Shown: in pieces, positions 5,323 through 7,708 of the stretch
Position numbering within the stretch: the first letter of the stretch is position 1
Layout: every line of letters begins with the position of its first letter
NCBI GenBank assembly: GCA_018816585.1
Contig: JAHIVQ010000024.1
Location: 1 to 7,708 of the forward strand
Direction of reading: 5' to 3'
DNA from: Nanobdellota archaeon
GTDB lineage: Archaea > Nanobdellota > Nanobdellia > SCGC-AAA011-G17 > JAFCDX01
DNA length: 7,708 bases
Translations under genes and position numbers: made by a program
The notes under the pieces: generated by a model
The model's input: only the letters and a program-made list of their open reading frames with translations
What the model was told of the DNA's origin: nothing
Database searches by the model: none

Positions 5323-6023
5323 TGCATATATCAAAAAACATAGAAATAATTGATTTGGCTTTATACCTGGAAAAAGAGAGTACTTTAGTTCTTGGAGATT
5401 TACATATAGGTTATGAAGAATTTTTGAATAAGGAAGGAGTTTTAATACCAAGATTTCAATTAGAAGATTTAGTAAAAAAAATAAATAATATTTTAGATAG
5501 AGTAAATCCTAAAAAAATTATAATAAATGGTGATTTAAAGCACGAATTTGGGACAATATCACAGCAAGAATGGAATGATACAATGAAAATTCTTGATTTA
5601 TTTAATAACAAAGAAATAATTCTTATTAAGGGAAATCATGACAGTATACTTGAACCTATTGCCAAAAAGAAGAATATTAAGATTAAGGATTATTTTTCTG
5701 TAAATGATATTTATATCTGTCATGGAAATAAAATACCTGATGATCAAGATTTTAAAAAATCAAAAATATTAATAATGGGCCATGAGCATCCATCTATTAC
5801 TTTCAAGGAAAGAAAAGATGAAAAATATAAGTGTTTTTTAAAGGGAAAATGGAAAAATAAATTATTAATTGTAATGCCTTCAATGAATTTAGTTACTCAA
5901 GGTTCAGATATTACCAAAGAAAAATTACTCAGTCCATTTTTGCAGCAGAATATTGAAAACTTTGAAGTCTTTGCAGTAGAAAACAAGATTTATGACTTTG
6001 GAAAACTAAAGGATTTAATTTAA
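5322..6023 (+). CDS. Lhr-associated calcineurin-like metallophosphoesterase (COG1407/PdeM type)
   Basis: A 233-aa binuclear metallophosphoesterase of the ICC-like/COG1407 group. The metal-ligand motifs are all present in order: GDLHIG (D26, H28), GDLKHEF (D71), GNHD (N105, H106), CHGN (H134) and GHEHP (H154, H156), where H106 is the expected general acid. It should use Mn2+ or a similar metal to hydrolyse phosphoester bonds; bacterial relatives encoded beside Lhr helicase and a ligase act as nucleic-acid phosphodiesterases/nucleases, so a DNA repair or end-processing role is likely. Substrate cannot be read from sequence. There is no signal peptide or membrane helix, hence cytoplasmic. The start overlaps the zinc-ribbon stop by one base. 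A T6/T7 tract right after the stop probably ends the operon. The C-terminal 60 residues are lysine- and asparagine-rich but without a recognised domain. Confidence 0.92.
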   Translation: MHISKNIEIIDLALYLEKESTLVLGDLHIGYEEFLNKEGVLIPRFQLEDLVKKINNILDRVNPKKIIINGDLKHEFGTISQQEWNDTMKILDLFNNKEIILIKGNHDSILEPIAKKKNIKIKDYFSVNDIYICHGNKIPDDQDFKKSKILIMGHEHPSITFKERKDEKYKCFLKGKWKNKLLIVMPSMNLVTQGSDITKEKLLSPFLQQNIENFEVFAVENKIYDFGKLKDLI

Positions 6024-6043
6024 TTTTTTAAAAATCTTTTTTT
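6024..6043. terminator. Convergent T-tract terminator region
   Basis: T6 at 6024-6029, A5 at 6030-6034 and T7 at 6037-6043. The T7 tract should stop the phosphoesterase operon on the plus strand; the A5 gives a shorter T-tract on the minus strand for the convergent 96-aa gene. The A/T blocks can also form a weak hairpin. Confidence 0.6.
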
Positions 6044-6061
6044 ATTAATTATATTCTATTC

Positions 6062-6352
6062 CTAAGATTCACTTTCAGCTTCTTTTAATGAAATAATAAG
6101 TATGTCTTCTAGCCCTTTTTTATTAATACGAGCAATCCATTCCCAAGATTCCATACGTTTTAATATACTTTCCCAACTATTTCCAGAAGCAAAAAATAAT
6201 CCTGGTGTTATCTCTAGTTTTTTAATAACTTCTTTTTGTGGGGCAAAACTAAATGGTAATTCTCCATATTTTCTTATAGTATAATTATCACAACATTTTT
6301 TAAGTGATTCATAAGCATCTTCATAAGGACCAAATTCTATAAATTTATTCAT
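6062..6352 (-). CDS. Hypothetical 96-aa protein
   Basis: I do not recognise a family. The 96-aa product starts MNKFIEFGPYEDAYESLKKC and is soluble, slightly acidic, with a CC pair near residues 20-21 and aromatic-rich stretches (LPFSFAPQ; GLFFASGNSWESILKRMESWEW). The pattern suggests a small alpha/beta fold. A longer frame exists from a TTG at 6370, adding six residues, but the ATG at 6352 is preferred: it starts a more natural N-terminus and has AT-rich TATA-like sequence (about 6374-6387) at roughly the leaderless distance. The stop is TAG (6062-6064), unlike the TAA of the other genes here. It lies 53 nt downstream of ndk on the same strand, so it may be co-transcribed with it or use its own promoter. 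It converges on the phosphoesterase gene. Confidence 0.68.
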   Translation of the reverse strand: MNKFIEFGPYEDAYESLKKCCDNYTIRKYGELPFSFAPQKEVIKKLEITPGLFFASGNSWESILKRMESWEWIARINKKGLEDILIISLKEAESES

Positions 6353-6373
6353 ATTTATAAGAAGAATCAAATA

Positions 6374-6387
6374 TTCTTAAATATTTA
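6374..6387 (-). promoter_or_regulatory. Candidate TATA box of the 96-aa gene
   Basis: On the minus strand TAAATATTTAAGAA lies 22-35 nt before the ATG at 6352, the distance expected for a leaderless transcript. The match is loose because the whole ndk-to-gene spacer is AT-rich. Confidence 0.35.
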
Positions 6388-6405
6388 TCTTTAAAAATAT
6401 CTATT

Positions 6406-6894
6406 TTATAAAGTATGCACTTCATGAACTGTCTTGTAAGAATGCAGTTCTTTTTTATCAAACCATAATTTTAATTCTCTTTCAGCATCTTCCTTGTTTG
6501 CAGATGCATGGACTAAATTTCTTGCAGCACTATTCTTGAAATCAGCATGTCCATATGAAACATGAGAATAATCTCCTCTTATTGTTCCAGGCAATGCACT
6601 TTTTGGCTCTGTTGAGCCTATAATTTTTCTTATAACTTCAATTGAGTCAACACCTTCTATGCACATTGCAATAACAGGGCCTTCTGTCAAGAAAGATAGA
6701 CTATTATCAAATATTTTTTTACCATTTCTTTTTTCAACATCAAAATAGTGTTTTCCTGCAAATTCCTTGTCTATATGCTGCATTTTCATCCCAACTATTT
6801 TTAATCCAAGTTTTTCAAATCTAGAAATAATTTCTCCAATTAATCCGCGCTGTACAGCATCTGGCTTTAATAATATAAGAGTTTTTTCAATCAT
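6406..6894 (-). CDS. ndk: Nucleoside diphosphate kinase
   Basis: Ndk transfers the gamma-phosphate from ATP to NDPs through a phosphohistidine, balancing NTP and dNTP pools in the cytoplasm. The 162-aa protein is slightly longer than the usual 135-155 aa. Visible signatures are TLILLKPDAVQRGLIGEI (K10 is the phosphate-binding lysine), HYFDVEKRNGKKIF, EGPVIAMCIEG, GSTEPKSALPGTIRGDYS (residues 93-110, the Kpn loop and nucleotide-binding segment with R106) and the active-site stretch NLVHASANKEDAERE, with catalytic H129 and the supporting Glu at 140. The classic HGSDS reads HASAN here, with the Asp replaced by Ala while the Ser after H-A is kept; the H-A form is common in archaea. The ATG at 6894 has a GATTTATATA box centred 25.5 nt upstream. 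It is divergent from the M50 gene and leads into the 96-aa gene. Confidence 0.96.
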   Translation of the reverse strand: MIEKTLILLKPDAVQRGLIGEIISRFEKLGLKIVGMKMQHIDKEFAGKHYFDVEKRNGKKIFDNSLSFLTEGPVIAMCIEGVDSIEVIRKIIGSTEPKSALPGTIRGDYSHVSYGHADFKNSAARNLVHASANKEDAERELKLWFDKKELHSYKTVHEVHTL

Positions 6895-6907
6895 AGAAAG
6901 CGAAACT

Positions 6908-6920
6908 ATATTAAATATAT
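6908..6920 (+). promoter_or_regulatory. Candidate TATA region of the M50 protease gene
   Basis: ATATTAAATATAT, centred about 23-25 nt before the ATG at 6937. It overlaps the ndk TATA box on the other strand, so binding of TBP could be mutually exclusive. Confidence 0.45.
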
Positions 6921-6925
6921 AAATC
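6916..6925 (-). promoter_or_regulatory. TATA box of ndk
   Basis: On the minus strand this reads GATTTATATA, centred (TTTATATA) 25.5 nt before the ndk ATG. It overlaps the likely TATA region of the divergent M50 gene, so the two promoters share a 42-nt intergenic space. Confidence 0.65.
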
Positions 6926-6936
6926 TTTTTAATTAA

Positions 6937-7500
6937 ATGAAATTTTCATCAAGAGAATTAATAGATCTTGGAAAGGCATGGTTAGCTATAAGTGTAGCTT
7001 TCAGTGTTTTATTAACTGGTTCTCTTGATTTTATAACTGGTTTTATAATAGCAGGAATAACAGTTGGTTCTGGTTTTTTGCTTCATGAACTTGCGCATAA
7101 GATGCTTGCACAGAAATATCACTGCTTTGCAGAATTTCGTTCATTTGATATTATGTTAATACTTGCAGTCTTAATGAGTTTCTTTGGTTTTATATTTGTT
7201 GCACCTGGTGCAGTAATGATTTCAGGTAATATTAACAGAGAGAAAAATGGAAAAATTTCTTTAGTAGGGCCATTAACAAATATAGTTTTAGCCATAATCT
7301 TTTTAGGAGTATCATTTTCACCTTTAGAAATAATAAAGACTATTGGCAGTTATGGATTCATAATTAATTCCTGGTTAGCAATATTTAATTTAATTCCATT
7401 ATGGCAGTTTGATGGAAGAAAAGTTTATGATTGGAATAAATCAATTTATTTTTTAGCTTTAATAAGTGCTGTTTTTGTAATGGTTTTAGGATATATTTAA
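6937..7500 (+). CDS. M50 family intramembrane metalloprotease (site-2-protease-like)
   Basis: A 187-aa multi-pass membrane protein with the zinc-protease signature HELAH (residues 50-54; H50 and H54 bind zinc, E51 is the base) and the second M50 motif NLIPLWQFDG (151-160), in which D159 is the third zinc ligand. Five or six hydrophobic segments are visible: about 11-30, 32-53 (ending in HELAH), 69-95, 107-127, 140-156 and 169-187. GAVMISG (91-97) and GPLTN (111-115) are typical of archaeal members. It lacks PDZ and CBS domains, so it is a minimal form. It would cleave transmembrane segments of membrane-anchored proteins, with unknown substrates. The ATG at 6937 is the first in frame after the ndk promoter region, without a Shine-Dalgarno site. 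The stop is 3 nt before that of the convergent gene. Confidence 0.93.
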   Translation: MKFSSRELIDLGKAWLAISVAFSVLLTGSLDFITGFIIAGITVGSGFLLHELAHKMLAQKYHCFAEFRSFDIMLILAVLMSFFGFIFVAPGAVMISGNINREKNGKISLVGPLTNIVLAIIFLGVSFSPLEIIKTIGSYGFIINSWLAIFNLIPLWQFDGRKVYDWNKSIYFLALISAVFVMVLGYI

Positions 7501-7503
7501 GAA

Positions 7504-7708
7504 TTATTCTACAAATCCATTAATATGCCCTTCTGTTGCAAATTCAAGTGTATTATAAGGAGTTAGCGCTGGTCCTCTTACTTTGCTTTTCTCATAGACC
7601 ATTCCCTTTACTACTATTAATGAATTGATGTAATTTTCATCAAAATCACATTCTATATCATATTGCTTATCTTTTTGGTAATCAAATCCATTTTCAACAG
7701 CTCCTGAA
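7504..7708 (-). CDS. C-terminal fragment of an unrecognised protein
   Basis: A minus-strand frame enters from the right edge and ends at TAA (7504-7506), giving 67 visible residues. The sequence is hydrophilic and rather acidic: SGAVENGFDYQKDKQYDIEC, then DENYINSLIVVKGMVYEKSK, and an end reading LEFATEGHINGFVE. It has alternating hydrophobic residues suggesting beta strands, one cysteine and no membrane segment. No family is recognised from this fragment. Support for coding comes from an uninterrupted frame over 204 nt in AT-rich DNA where stops are frequent, from a balanced residue composition, and from the tidy 3-nt convergent gap to the M50 stop. The start lies outside the window. Confidence 0.72.
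   Translation of the reverse strand, partial: SGAVENGFDYQKDKQYDIECDFDENYINSLIVVKGMVYEKSKVRGPALTPYNTLEFATEGHINGFVE

Noticed and set aside
6102..6284. Plus-strand 60-codon frame
   Set aside because: It is antisense to the 96-aa gene, lacks a start signal and has Ser/Phe-rich shadow composition.
6353..6370. TTG start adding six residues to the 96-aa protein
   Set aside because: ATG at 6352 is available, the extra residues (ILLIN) look like translated spacer, and AT-rich promoter-like sequence lies at a better distance from 6352.
1..7708. tRNA, rRNA, CRISPR array, transposase or attachment site
   Set aside because: No tRNA-like stem set or T-loop sequence, no regularly spaced repeats, no transposase or integrase motif and no flanking repeats were seen.

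Overview
The window comes from an AT-rich (roughly 30% GC by eye) archaeal genome. The two ribosomal proteins at the left edge (uS12, uS7) are of the archaeal type. Most genes have a TATA-like box centred about 25 nt before the start codon, as expected for archaeal leaderless transcripts. The small gene sizes, tight spacing, the CxxC-x17-CxxC mini-protein and the loose gene order suggest a DPANN archaeon, perhaps of the Woesearchaeota/Pacearchaeota type. That placement is an inference from style, not a phylogenetic result.

Layout. 1-967 (+): the 3' part of rpsL and the complete rpsG, 1 nt apart; the EF-2/EF-1A genes that often follow them in archaea are not here. 970-1948 (-): three small genes, an unknown basic protein of 82 aa, a 53-aa CxxC-x17-CxxC zinc protein with a clear Shine-Dalgarno site, and an EF-Tu-domain-2-like barrel with a lysine-rich tail. 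2033-2470 (+): an unknown 145-aa protein. 2562-6023 (+): an Lhr-type DNA helicase, a 51-aa zinc ribbon with an acidic tail, and a metallophosphoesterase that starts within the zinc-ribbon stop codon. 6062-6894 (-): an unknown 96-aa protein and nucleoside diphosphate kinase. 6937-7500 (+): an M50 membrane metalloprotease. 7504-7708 (-): the C-terminal end of an unrecognised protein that runs off the window.

Functional reading. Left part: translation (uS12, uS7, EF-like barrel). Centre: a likely nucleic-acid repair/processing cassette. Lhr helicases and this phosphoesterase type occur together in bacterial clusters with an exonuclease and an ATP-dependent ligase; here neither partner is present and a tiny zinc ribbon sits between the two genes. 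Right part: nucleotide homeostasis (Ndk) and membrane proteolysis (M50), divergently transcribed from a 42-nt intergenic region.

No mobile element, CRISPR array, rRNA or tRNA was seen. No clearly new large system is evident. The points most worth a second look are the lhr/zinc-ribbon/phosphoesterase module, the mini-ORF and second promoter ahead of lhr, the recurrent GATTTAWA promoter box, and several uncharacterised small proteins.
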